Assembly (NCBI RefSeq): GCF_000003815.2
Contig: NC_049996.1
Coordinates: 438,295-502,294 of the forward strand
Length of the DNA: 64,000 bases
Reading direction: 5' to 3'
DNA from: Branchiostoma floridae
Taxonomy: Eukaryota; Chordata; Leptocardii; Amphioxiformes; Branchiostomatidae
In this document: positions 1 to 13,300 of the stretch, piece after piece
Layout of the letters: every line of letters begins with the position of its first letter
Position numbering within the stretch: the first letter of the stretch is position 1
Position numbers and translations under genes: made by a program
Notes under the pieces: generated by a model
Told to the model about the DNA's origin: nothing
The model's input: the letters and a program-made list of their open reading frames with translations, nothing else
Database searches by the model: none

Positions 1-484
1 CTGCTTGTCAGACATTTTCTCTGTAGTGTAAGGGCGTCCAGGGGCGTCAAATTTCTTGTTACTCCATCCAGATGACGCTTTGACGCATGCCTGGCTAAAA
101 GCCTGGCTTCTATAGCTATAAACACATCCAAAGAAATAAATGGATTCCAGTCTGACCTGGGTCGCAATACCAGTGTTAAAGACCAGGCAGTAACTTGGGT
201 TATTGCATGGGGTTCTGCTGTTATCACACAAGCTTGCATAGAACAATTCAAACGCATATAGAATGCCTTGAGTGCGCTGCTGTCAATGATTTAAATACCA
301 GAATACCTTTGGCTGACGGGCGAACCTACCTACGGATAAGCTGATACCTCAGGTGATATGAAATACACTGTGTTGCATTCTATATACATGCACCTATCAC
401 CATGTAACGCGTACACTGCAGTATCTAACAGTTTAGTTCAAATTAACACAGGGCTGCATCCTTGCCATTATGCCATCCATAAGA
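1..484. other. SETD2 intron sequence at left edge
   Basis: No exon, RNA gene or clear repeat recognised. It should lie in the intron between the exon ending at 799 and the next exon to the left of the window. Confidence 0.5.
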
Positions 485-685
485 TACTGTAAATGCAGAA
501 ATGTTCGCGGTGGATTAATGTTCGCGGTTTTCGCGGTGACCACTTAACCGCGAATTTAAAACCACCGCGAACATTTTTCTATTATGATGTCTATGGTGTT
601 GCCGCGAACTTAAATCCACCGCGAAAATTCCCTTTTCCCGCTACCGCGAAATTAAATCCCCGCAAACTTAAATACATTTACAGTA
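485..685. mobile_element. MITE with TACTGTAAATGCA ends, copy 1
   Basis: Begins TACTGTAAATGCA and ends with the inverted TACATTTACAGTA. The body is made of GTTCGCGGTGG- and AACTTAAATCC-type blocks on both strands, so it can fold on itself. No coding capacity. Terminal TA suggests a Tc1/mariner-type TA target. Confidence 0.8.
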
Positions 686-798
686 TCATAGAAGATAAAA
701 ATTTTTATCAGCAAAGTACATTTCCTTGACTTTTTGTTTCATTTACTATCTTGTGAACATTATTTTCCAAGTTTATTTGATGTGTCCATTCTATTTAC

Positions 799-3700
799 CT
801 GTTGTATAGGCTGCATGACCTGAGTATGTACCAGTCCAGACTGGGAGTAGGTAACGTTAGGTTGGATCATCACACCCTGAGGCTGGGGGTAGAACTGGCT
901 GTCTCCCGGACCTGGCTGGATGTACTGAACCTGAACAGGAAAAAAACAGTTGTACTTGAAGACTGAACTGGCAAGGACCCTGTAACAGAACACAGTTTTC
1001 AGCCTATGGGGATCTATATAGTTAAGGTTAGACTTTGACACAGATAAAATTATAGTAGGGTGCAGTTTTAAAGCAAGCTTGGATGCTGGTCTGTAATTCT
1101 TACTCAAACACATTCATGTAACATTATATGGTGACCAGCCCCTCCATCTCTGTCCTACCACTTGCTACACAAAGTAATACAAAACCACAGGGTGTCTGCT
1201 TCTTTACCAGTAACCATGGTGACAGCTGTCTGGTCCAGGTCATGGACATTGTATGTTTAGAATAATAGGAAGAAATTGAGAAATAACAATATGTTTCCAT
1301 CAGGGCTTTAGCCAGCTCGAAATGTTTTTCCATCAGCCAATTACAATCGTCGCGAAAACCGCGAAAATTAATTAGAAGGACTGAACTGAGACCTTGAAAA
1401 ACGGGTTTTAATGAGATTATCGTATGCGAAAGGGCACAGACACACATTGTCAACAATCATAACAATAGCAAAACAAACAGTGTGTGGCTTTTACGGCCGT
1501 GGACGGCGTCCCCAAGCCGCCCGTGGCTTCCACCAAGGATTTTTGTCCGTCAAGGTTGACGGATTTGTTTTAAAATTTTTCCGTCAGACGCAGCAAATTT
1601 CCGTCAATTGACGGAAAAACGGACGCTGGCTAGACCCCTGGTTTCCATGAAGGGAAACGTAGACATAGTCTGACCTGTGGTGGTTGAGGTAGGACTGCCC
1701 GAGGCGGAGGTTGTGGTTGCACGTAGGTGGGTTGCACTGTGTACGCCATTGGCTGGGAAAGATCAAGACAAAGATCGAGATTACTTCTTCTGATGTTATA
1801 AAAGCACACAACAAAACTCAGACTTGTACCAAATAATCAATCTCTCTTTTCTGGTTCTTGCAGAAAGAATTGTAATTTCAACATGAAAACAGCCTAAGCA
1901 GAGAACTGTAAAGTGGCAGTACTTCAATACACTGACCTGTCAGTACACAATGTTGTATTTGACCTTGTCTAGTTTAGCAGTACACGACAGCAAAAGATAT
2001 CTACTTAAAATTATATATTTACAATCTGCAGTTCACATCAGAACTGTTAGGAGGCAGTGCTGCACTCACAGTGTTCTGCTGTTGCTGTTGATGTGAACTT
2101 ATTGGACTTATCTAGCAGTACATGACTGCAAAAGATAGCTACATGATTACAATCTGCAGTTCACATCAGAATTGCAAGGTGGTAGTGCTGCACTAACCTG
2201 CTGGTACACAATGTTCTGCTGCTGTTGCTGTTGTTGTGGAGGTATCTGATGTGGTGGAACGATGGGCGGCTGTGGAATGTCGTACGGTGGCTGCTGCTGC
2301 TGCTGTGGGTTCACCACGAAGCTTACCGGCTGACCCTGCTCCCATTGTTGTTGTTGTTGTTGTTGTTGTTGTACGGGTGCAGCTGGCAGTGGCTGTGGTG
2401 TGACTGGCAATTGCTGTTGCTGAGGCTAATAAAATGAATGCCAGAAAAATGGTTAAGAATAGATATCGTTATCATCTGTTAGAAGAAAATCATATCCATG
2501 TTAATTGAAACCTTTGATCCAATGAGAAGAAAAATTATCGTCATACAAATATTGAAAAAAGAATTACCGTAAGTGTATTACATGATAGCAGTCTCAGCTA
2601 TGAAAAATAACAAATTCACCATGAAATTTTTTAAAACTATGTCTTTGAGTTAATAAGGTTGCAAGGGTGCTAACTGCATTAGAGATCACCATAAATTAAA
2701 TATAACTCTGAAGGATGATTCTTATTGGCTAGTGAGCAGCCAATCAGAGCTCATTACCTGGACTGGTTGCTGCATGTGGCTGACCTGAGGAGAGGGCACG
2801 GACTGTACCACTACTGATGGGGGTGGCTGGCTGCTAGTGACTGGATGGACTGGTACATTGGACTGAAAAGAGTGTACAAATGTTTATGTATAGTCACACT
2901 GTAACTTTGGCTAAGGCAAGGCATTACAAGGTTCCACATTCCATTTTCTTAGTAAAAACACAATACACATTCATTGTAATACTGTAAATGCATTTAAGTT
3001 TGCAGGGATTCAACTTAGCAGGGAACCAATTTCATGAATGTTTCCACACCTGTAGTACTGGTATAGGCTGAGGAGTGGTAGGACGTGAGGCGGTTTCTAA
3101 ACCCACCTGTAGTACTGGTATAGGCTGAGGAGTGGTAGGACGTGAGGAGGTTTCTAAACCCACCTGCAGTACTGGTATAGGCTGAGGAGTGGTAGGAAGT
3201 GAGAAGGTTTCTAAACCCACCTGTAGTACTGGTATAGGCTCAGGAGTGGTAGGAAGTGAGGAGGTTTCTTACCTACCTGTAGTACTGGTATAGGATATGG
3301 TATAGGCTGAGGAGTGGTAGGAAGTGAGGAGGTTTCTTAACCTACCTGTAGTACTGGTATAGGCTGAGGAGTGGTAGGAAGTGAGGAGGTTTCTAAACCC
3401 ACCTGTAGTACTGGTATAGGCTGAGGAGTGGTAGGACGTGAGGCGGTTTCTAAACCCACCTGCAGTACTGGTATAGGCTGAGGAGTGGTAGGAAGTGAGG
3501 AGGTTTCTAAACCTACCTGTAGTACTGGTATAGGCTGAGGAGTGGTAGGAAGTGAGGAGGTTTCTAAACCCATCTGTAATACTGGTATAGGCTGAGGAGT
3601 GGTAGGAAGTGAGGAGGTTTCTAAACCTACCTGTAGTACTGGTATAGGCTGAGGAGTGGTAGGAAGTGAGGAGGTTTCTTAACCTACCTGTAGTACTGGT

Positions 3701-4331
3701 ATAGGCTGAGAAGTGGTAGGAAGTGAGGTTTCTAACCTACCTGTAGTACTGGTATAGGCTGAGGAGTGGTAGGAAGTGAGGAAGTGGGGGTTCCTGAAGG
3801 GTCCTCCAGTCCTGACAGGTGTGACACGTTCAGGCTGCTATCTAACAGACTCCTACTCATTTGGTCCATAGGGTCTGCACCTATACTGTCATCCAGGAAG
3901 TCCTGACAACACAAAACAGACAATGTGAATGTCAGTGCATTAAAACTTCTTCTGTCAAACTATAAAAATGCAGTTATGCCCTTTTTTTGTACAATTTTAC
4001 ATACTTGGCCTGCTATACACTAGTAAGTGGTGTCAAATGGCCGAAAGTTAGGAGGATGTTGGGCAGGCTGCTATGAGCGAGATTTAATCAGGCTATCCAA
4101 TACCATACACTTAACAAAAATGCACTGCCTTAGCAGCCTCAAAAAGGTTATTTATCTCCATTACCATTACCTTTAGAACCAGCACATATTTAGCAAAGGA
4201 AAAAGAACTATTTGTACCTGAGGCGGATACTGTGGTAAGTTTTCGACAGGTTGTCCCGGTACGATGTGACTGGTATCCATGGAGACATCAGGCGCGTGCT
4301 GGGGTCCGCCGGGGTACAGGGGCGCCCCCTC
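799..4331 (-). CDS. SETD2: SETD2 exons 17-22: proline/glutamine-rich C-terminal region
   Basis: Exons are 4218-4331, 3741-3902, 2758-2862, 2198-2425, 1675-1752 and 799-930, all phase 0. They encode a low-complexity stretch rich in P, Q and V, with a poly-Q tract in exon 20. Exon 22 encodes [20 protein letters not shown], similar to human LQYIQGQQIFTAHPQGVVVQP, which fixes the identity. Because every exon here is a multiple of 3 and phase 0, skipping any would keep the frame. Human SETD2 follows this part with WW and SRI exons; none is seen in 1-798. Confidence 0.85.
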
Positions 4332-7300
4332 CTGATCATAAGAATACTTCAGGATAGAACAAACCACGGAGCCAACGTCAGAACAAGCCAAACAAAAAAA
4401 CAAACAGGGCTCCCACTTTCTGGGGGTTAGAAAGTGTAAAACACTACAAAGTTAGCCTGGGTACCATCCGGAAAGTAGTTCGCTCCGGCGTTCATTATAT
4501 ACTATAAACAGTCGCTTCTAGCTCTGACATTCATTATACACTATATACAGTCGCTTCTCTGTGTTTCCGTCTGGGAACGCGGACCATCTCAACGTTTGGA
4601 ATCGTACAAAAAGTGGAAGCACACGCTGATTGGCCTCTACTCATGAGCGAATTATGGAATGGGTTCAAACACTCATTCGAACAGGTGTTCGAACACCGGA
4701 AAAGCTCTCCATCCCCTTGTGCATGCAGGGGCCGGGCTGTTGTCATCGAACGAGTTCTCTAGAACTCATTCCTTACTTCGCTTATTAACTGACGTTACCA
4801 ACAAAAGGTTTGAATGCGCACGTCTCCAGACGGATAGCAGAAGCGAACATAGGAGCGAACTACTATCCGGATGGTACCCAGGCTACTACAAAGTATGATA
4901 AGAAGGAAAAATAATTTAAAGATAAGTATGAAACGCAAATCATGCACTAATACTAGCAAGATATCACCAAAAAACTGAACAGAGAGTAAGTAAAGTAATA
5001 AACAATCCAGCAAAAATACAAGCTTTACCTATGATCTTTGATTAGGACTGTCAACAGTCAACATGTGTAAAATTATGTAAAAAGAAAATCCTTGCCCTTA
5101 CAGTAAATCTCTACCTTGGTAGTTCAAAAGGAAGATTTCATAGATTATAATCAATAGCTATAGTTATTACAGAAATTTTTAGTCAGGAAATAAGGGAGTA
5201 GTTGTTATAGTAGTGTACCTGTTGAAAAGCCTGTGCCATATTTGGGTCGAACGTCCCCAAGGCTTGGAGTGCCTGGAGTTGGTGCATGTACAGTTCCTGT
5301 TGTTCACGTTGTTTGGTCTCTTCCTCTTCAGCAACCTGCAATAAGGCAATATATATATAACTACATGTACATGCACAAACATTGGGATATTTCTTTAGTT
5401 AGAATGTCCCTGTGGCTTAACTGGTTCCAGGGATAAACAAGTCCACTAGCCCTATAGTCCCGGGCAAGTGAAAATGCCAATCGGGCAAGTGCATGTCCTT
5501 CCCCACTTGCCCGATCGGACAAGTTAGCTTTTCTCCATTGAGTGAGATTTTGATGTACTTGCTACTTTTCAAAGTCATGACATCAAGCATTGATTAACAC
5601 AGAAAATAGAGCCAATAACAAAAATTCCATTGAAGGCCATGAATGTACATAGAAAAATGTCATTTAGATTTCGGGCAAGTGAAAAGTTGGCTCGGGCAAG
5701 TAAATTTTTTAAGTACTTGCCCGATAGGACAAGTCAATTTTAGAAAACTTGTCCAACCCTGGGTTCCAAATGGTAACTGGGAGACCCTGGTTCAAGTTCC
5801 GGGGCTATCTTGGTAGCAGCTGCCCCCAGTCTTTTGGACGGGATGTAAAACAGGGGTCCTGTGTTCAAGGAGGTGCCTTGTTCACGTTTAAGGGGAAGGG
5901 CTAGCAACCCAACCCTGTAAAAATATATAAATATATCCTGCGTCTAAAACAGGCAGGAAACTTGCTATTATGACCATGCCTTTTTTAATCTCAAGGCACT
6001 GACCATGTACGAGTCACAACTTACACTGAGAGAAAGTTTTGATGAACCCTCATACAATACTTCACCACACACAGAAGCACAGCAGTCTACAACAATGTAA
6101 AACACAAGAAATAATTTTCTAGACATACCTTCTTCTCAAAGAGTCTTCTTCTCTCCTCCTTGCTAAGCTTGATGAGTGGACTCCTTGGTCTATCCAGAGG
6201 TTTCTTCCTAAGCTCCTTCCACCGTGCCTTGATTGGAGTAGAGTGACTATCAGGTTCTTCAAGAGGTCTCTTCTTAGCAGACATGCGCCAAGGATGCTCC
6301 TCTCTTCTCTCCTCCTCTTTGAAATCTCTTCTTCTGTCTCTCTCCCGATCTCTTTCCCTGTCCCTTCTTTCCCTCTCTCTCTCTGGGTCTGGCTCGGATT
6401 CTATGTCTGAATCCCTCTTTTCTTTTTCTTTCTTGGGGATTCTGTATATTTCCTGTAAAAACAAGAAGATTGTGTTTCTAGTTGTTAGTCCTACATGGTA
6501 ATGAAATACTCAGATATAGTGTATCAATTTCCAGGCATAGTTATTATGCATTTACAATATAAGGGTTATTCCAAATAAAAAGAAAAGTAAAAAACGAAAA
6601 AGGTTGACATTTGCTTATGAGCAAATACATCATATTTCAATCCATCTCCATCCAAATGCAAAAATGTACTGTTCTATATCAATCTTTCGCAGACATTGAC
6701 CTATCCCAAAACATCATCCCAATAAAAATTGGATTGAAAAAAAGGTGCCCCCACATAAGCTCTTCTAGAACATCCCTATCCATGCCAAATGGACTGGTCT
6801 AACAGCTATGCAATATTTCCCATAATCCCTCAGCCTGACCTTGAGTGAACTCCATGACTCCAGCAGCTGTGCCGCCATCTCTGCGATCCCGCCGGGCCGC
6901 TCGGGCTCCTGACTCTGCTCGCTCTCCAGGTCCGAGCTTTCCTCGTCATCCTCGCCATTCCCAGCAGGCTTTGCACTGCTGCTGCCTGACTCCGCTGTGG
7001 GGTCCGCTGTGGGGTTAAAGGTTAACAAATGTGAGGCCAAAGGTCACTAGGTATCGTAAACATGTTTGTTTCTAAACATGCTTTCTTAGTCATAATGGAA
7101 ACTCTGTTCTTACAGTTGAAAATATAGGAAATTCGTATCTAAAATTCATGTATATATGTTATCACATGAAAAATGATTTAAAATACTACCTATACACATG
7201 CAGGTGAAACTGGAATTGTGTGGACATTTTTAATGTTCATATCAATCTTGTATTGTATACACATGGATTTCTGCTTGTTGTACTTTTTTTGTAATGAAAC

Positions 7301-10300
7301 TTATCTAGTGCAAGTATGTAGAAAAAAAGCATTGTGAGCCCTTTCAATAATAAATATACTGTAAATGCAGAAATTTTTGCAGTAGTTTTATGTCTGCAGA
7401 TTTTACGTACACCACAAACTTAAAACCACCTCTAAAATGTCTTTTGTACACATACCCTTTTGTTTCAACCGTGAACTAAATGTCACTGTAAAGTGTAAAC
7501 ACTACATTTTCTCTCTACTAAATATTGAATCCTTGCAATTTTAAATGCAGTTACTGTATCTCACCTTCTCTTGTATCATTGGAGTCCTCCTCCCCATCCC
7601 CAGAATCCTTTGCACCTTTCTTAGCATCACTGCTGGTGTCTGCCACCTCTTTTCTTGTCTCCATCATTCTTTCTATCTTCTCCTCCTCTTCCTGCTTCTT
7701 TTCTTCTGTCTCTTCAGACTGTGTGGAGCAGGTCACATCGTTCTTGTCCTTGTCTTCAGCAGTTTTGACGTTTTCCATGTCTTCTAGGAGCTGTACTCTG
7801 CGTCTCTTTGCGGGTGTTCGCTCGTTGTCGCTCTCAGAGTTCTTCTCACTTTCTGACTTCAGCTGAAACATATAACAACAAAAACAGACTGTAAGAGCTA
7901 GGGATGGGACAGGATAGCGCTACGTTTTTATAATCTTCCTATAATTTTGCGGTGGTTTACGTTCATGATTTTCACACAAAACCACTGGTGTTTCCACTAC
8001 TCTACAGTATGTGACTATAGTGCTAGCACGAGCTGAAAACCACTGCAAACACTCCATTTTCTCCAAAATGCAAAATCAAATCAACGCAAACTTTAAGGCA
8101 TTTTAAGTATTGGGTAGGCCGACTACTCTTTCTTTGCAGCCAGAGACGGAATTATGAGGAGCTTACAATAGATTGGGCTAAATTGCAAAGGTCTGGAGCC
8201 GCTTCTTAGGGGTGAAATTATAATTATGGTCGGAAAAGTTTTATCTAAAGACTATGACCATGTGTAGATTGGTATAGTAAGTGGCCAGTCTAATTTCTTT
8301 CTACTTTTGTTAGTGTATGCTCTAAAAGACAAGAGAGCACAGCATGAACAAATCCTTGACATTAGTACCTCTGATGGACTGTTTCTGTATGCCAGGCTGA
8401 GGGTCAGGGGCGTGGCCGACCGCGACAACGGTTCACCGCTGGAGGATTCTGTGTCCGCATCTGCAGGCTGCTGATTGGCCAGCTGCTTTGCCCAGCGCTC
8501 CACCACGGCCATGACCTTTGACTCGTCCAGGATGGTGCGATTGGTGATTGGCAGATGACTCAGACAGCGGAGGACCTGATGGTAGTAAGAAAGAGGTATT
8601 TCATTGGTTACCATCTGATGATACACAGTATTTCATTGGTTACAATCTGATGATACAGAGTATTTTATTGGTCACAATCTGAAAAGAAAGATTTTATGAT
8701 ACAGAACATTTTATTGGTTACCATCTGAAAAGAAAAATCTAGTGATACAGAGTATTTCAATGGTTACCATCTGAAAAGAAACCCCTTTTGTTTGTATGCC
8801 ATAACCAGTAAACTGTCTTTAGGCACAAGACACCAGTTTTGTTGGTTAAGAAAAAGCAACCCTTATTCGTGAGTGTGGTGGGTTCTTTAATTGTTTGTCT
8901 TTGTCCCTACCAAGATGAATCAAAATCTTTTTAAAACATCTTCCCCAAATACACAACATCGAGACTTGCCAGTGATTTCAACCCAAATGAGTCGACTAGC
9001 CTAAGCACAAGGCCAGACGATGCTATGGTAGAACATTTGACCAATGTAAACACTTTCTTCACCTTGACTTGCAGGTCTGGAGGGGCGGAGCCGTCAGTCA
9101 TGTCTACCATCCAGCTCCAGATGAGTGACAGGCCGTGGTACCTCAGGAATGCCTTCAGACACGACTGATTATCAGTCGCCTGGAAAAATACAAAATTATA
9201 CAGGTTAGGCCTATGAAAAAAAAACGTCACTTCAAAGGAATCTTCTTGGTGAAGCATGAGACTCCCACTGGCATTTTAAAATCCTATCTTCATGCAAACA
9301 ATGTTAACTGCATTTGTTAACTAAAAGTTAGACTGTAGGAACTAGGTTGAAATGACTAAACTCTACTCTACTTTGCTCTTGTCATTTTCTTGGACTGCAA
9401 ATCCCCAAAACACTTGCTGATTTTTTAATTGGTTCAAAATCCAGTCCACTGATGCTTTTTTAAATCCATTTTTTGGACTGGTCCAACAAGAAAAAATAAT
9501 AATTTTGTAGCCATATTCTACTATTTACATCTATAGCCATAAGAAAAGCGGAGTCTTACCAGGAGTATCTTGAGAAGTGTGAATCTCTGTTGAACTGTCT
9601 CGGACCGTACCATTAGTCTGGAGAGGTAGAGCACCTGCTCAGTTTCGGTGAGTCCCTCCTCACACTCCTCTGCCATCTGGTCTATCTCCTCATCCAACTG
9701 AGACAGTAACAAGACATTTCAATAAATGACCATGTGGTTTTGGAAAAAATGTCCTGTTTCTGGATACAATCCTAAAAGGAAGGGAAAGGGTCGGTAGACA
9801 GGGATTCTTTCTTCTTCATTTTTGTAGATTTCATGATGCAGTTAAATAATGTATAACATAAACGCATCAGGCCACTGGAATTTCAACATCATATTGTGAC
9901 TGTTCAGAATACATCGTACAAGCAGAAGTATATCATGAAATTGAACAAAGAAGTAAGAGTGTGAACTACAGGGAGATTGTGAGAAAATAGCAAGATATGA
10001 TGTCAGATTGAAATTTTCATGTCCCTTGATAGGAGTTGACCAAAAAAGGCTAGAGCCGGTTTGGGTGTCTGACATAGGCCTGAGTACTTGGGGACATAAC
10101 AGACACATGGCAAAGAATGAGGGAAATTTATAAATCAGTAAAGAAAGGTAAATGAGTGAGTTAATGAAAAGGCAAATGAATGAGTAAATAAATGATGGAC
10201 AACTGATTTAAGGTCAACTTTTGATATAATAGGTAACCCATTTTTATCAAAGACCATAACAAGTTTTAAAGATGGAAGTGTCTTGTTCATCTTACCAAGT

Positions 10301-13300
10301 TGTCTTCCACTTTCTTCTTGGTCCTCTGTCTGACAGGTGTGGTCTTGTTACCACCCAGGTAACCTCTACAGTTGGCAGCTCCACAGTAACATTTCTGGGC
10401 TTCCTTACTGTTCATATGTAAAAACACAACATATCATAACAGATCAACTTGGAAAATAGCCATATATTATGTCTACTAATGTACTTCTACCAGGTCATCT
10501 CCAAATGTGTCTTAAGATCTATCCAATATATCCATTAAGTCATGATGAGGACCTTACCCATATCTCTGGAACTTGTAGTCAAAGGTAAGCTCCTCTCCAT
10601 CAGAAATAGGTCTCCTTGTGAAGAAACCAACCCGCAAAACTCCATTCACAGTCCACTGTGAAAAACGCACATACAAGTGTTACAAACATCTTCATACAAA
10701 TAATGGCAAAAGAGTGGGCTTCCATATCATAGCAGACATCACATAGACACAAATACAGGAAACCAAGAAATGTATAAGAGAAATAAGAACTGTTGAACTG
10801 TTGATCAATATGAAACAGTTACATTTCTGTCCGTTTTACCTTCTGTGTCTCACAGTTAGGATCACAGCTGTGGTTGATGAACCTGGACACGTTACCTTTC
10901 TTAGTCGCATCTATGATCTGGAAATGGAAAAAGATGACACCAGATTTTCAGATTTATATGTACAAGATACAATTTATTATCACAGAATGTTTTTCTTACA
11001 GCATTTATATGTAGACAGCATAGTTTGGTGATTTGGACTATGTTACTTTTCAACCAGTGCCTCTTTCTGGAAAGAACCTTGCCATTCGGCTTTAGAATAA
11101 GGCTGTAACAGAGAAAGCACAAAAGTTGTCCCACAAAATGCAGGAAATAGTGTCAGGGAGGATTCTGAATATCAATATTTCCAGGGAGGGATGCCAGATA
11201 TAAATAATAAACCTTGTGTACCCCTTTGCTCGTTCACTTTGTAGTGCTTAGTGGCACATAGGTCAGCAAGCTACCTTGCCGTTTCAGTAGCAGGGTATGT
11301 TTTACAGGGAGGGGTTGCTAGAAGTTCCCTTTAACATGCTTGAGGCACCTCCTTTAACACATAACCCGTAATTTACATCCCTTCCAAAAGACGGCTGCAG
11401 CCCCAACCAGGGTGCCCTAACCAGAATGTGAACCGGGCTCTCCCAGTTACCAACTAATTGGAACCAGGAGCTCAACTGTAAGGCTGCTACCAATTGAGCT
11501 ACAGGGACATCCCTATACCTTATCCCTTTGCTGTGAAAAAAAAGATAGTATTAAACCTTTACCTCATCGTTCTTGAGAGCCATGAAGTAGAAGTGATGCT
11601 GTTTCTGTCTGTTGTACTCCTTGGTGCGCTGTTTGAACTCACTGAAGTTCAACACCTCTCCTACATACTCCATTACAAACTGGTTCCTACAGAAACAATG
11701 CAACAACACAATAAAGTTTTAGTTGTTCTCACTAAAAATGTCATGATATCAAGTGATATCAACCACAACAAATTGTTGTACAAGTTACAAAAATTGAAAT
11801 AACCATCAACATTTTCAAACATCATTCACTGATGTTTGAAAGTTCATATCTTTTGAGTTAGAAAATTCCTGAAAGATCTGAACATCAAAAATAACTATAT
11901 TTCTTGTTTATCATGTCTTCTACAGAGTTTATAGAAAACTTCAATGGTAACGGAGTCTTGGTAAGTACTATAATTCTTCATTTGTTAACAGTAACTTAAA
12001 AGGTGTTAGGAGGCCCAAACCTACACCACTTACTCTCTGTCCTTAGAGGTATCTACAACTCAAAACTCAGAACCAGCATAGAGAGCTCAAAATCTAAGCA
12101 TTTTGAGGACCATCAAGACCTACCTAGTAAATATCAAAACAATCCATCCAGGCATTCTCAAGCTATGCTGGTTGCTTATACCAAAAACGAAGGTAAAGTC
12201 GAAAGATCTTTTCTGTAATCAAAACCCATGTGTGAGAGACTTACGATATCATGTCCTCGGCAGCCCTGAGTCCCCACCCTTTGTCTCCACAGTTGAAGGG
12301 TTCTACTCTGGAGCACTCCTTCCTCTGGAACCGCTTGTTGGTACAGTATTCTCCACACAGACATCTGGGGCCACTGCAACAAATAAACATACACTCTGTT
12401 AGTTTTAGCTATAGATGCAGTTTAGGGTAGATACGGGTACAGTGTTCTGATACAAAACCGCTTTTTTACTTGCTGGACTGGTACGAAAAAAAATGGACTG
12501 AATAGAAAATGAACAGATTATATTGTCGGACTTTTACATTTTTGGGGGTTTACTGGTCCAATAAAATAACTAGAGCAAAGTAATAGAGTAGAGTTTACTG
12601 TTAATTTCTACCAAATTTCTACAGTCAAATTTGGTCTTAGTTAGTACAACCACTTTTAGGCCGCCCCAATATTTTTCAGTCCCCATAGACACATGTCAAA
12701 GACGACAACACGTATATCACAGCCACTACCTCCCAGAGTTGAGGACACAAGTTTTCATAGACAACAAGCTTGTATAGCTTTAACTCTTGAAACATTATGA
12801 CAGATCCAGAAAAGGCAAATGGAAAAAGATTGCATGTAGTAGATGTCAGATTAACTGTAAGGTTCTGTTTGTACTGACCATTCTATCATCAGCAGTCTGT
12901 TCAGGCAGTCCTCCCCACAAGCAGCTATCCCAGCATCCCTCTCTTCCTCCGATGTCATACACTCGCACAACATCCGCCGGATATCCTTTCTCATTTTCGA
13001 TTTTTTCCTGTGGGACCACAAAATGAAGAAAAAAATGGTTTAAAATTCAAACCTCAATAGTGTCTTGCAGTACACTGATAACTAACTTAGAGTTACTGGT
13101 TAAAAATGTGCTATCAGGACAAAAACATTTTTTCTTTATCTTAAAAAGATCATGTTGCTATAATATCTGCTTTTACACAATGTTATAACTGATGGCAAAG
13201 GTAATTTCAATGTCATAAGCAAGATTGTCAAAACACTTATTCAGGAATCAAAGAAATTTATATATCAATACAGTAGAGGCCATTTGCCAGTGTGTTTTTT

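Noticed and set aside
2225..2437. Leucine/tryptophan-rich plus-strand frame
   Set aside because: Antisense reading of the CAG-rich SETD2 exon 20.
3032..3573. MGLETSS... frames as independent small proteins
   Set aside because: They are copies of the SETD2 exon 18 tail within an intron, in a tandem array without their own promoters.
11440..11512. Functional tRNA gene on the minus strand
   Set aside because: A and B boxes are present but no full cloverleaf or anticodon arm can be drawn, and the sequence continues as a 300-bp SINE.
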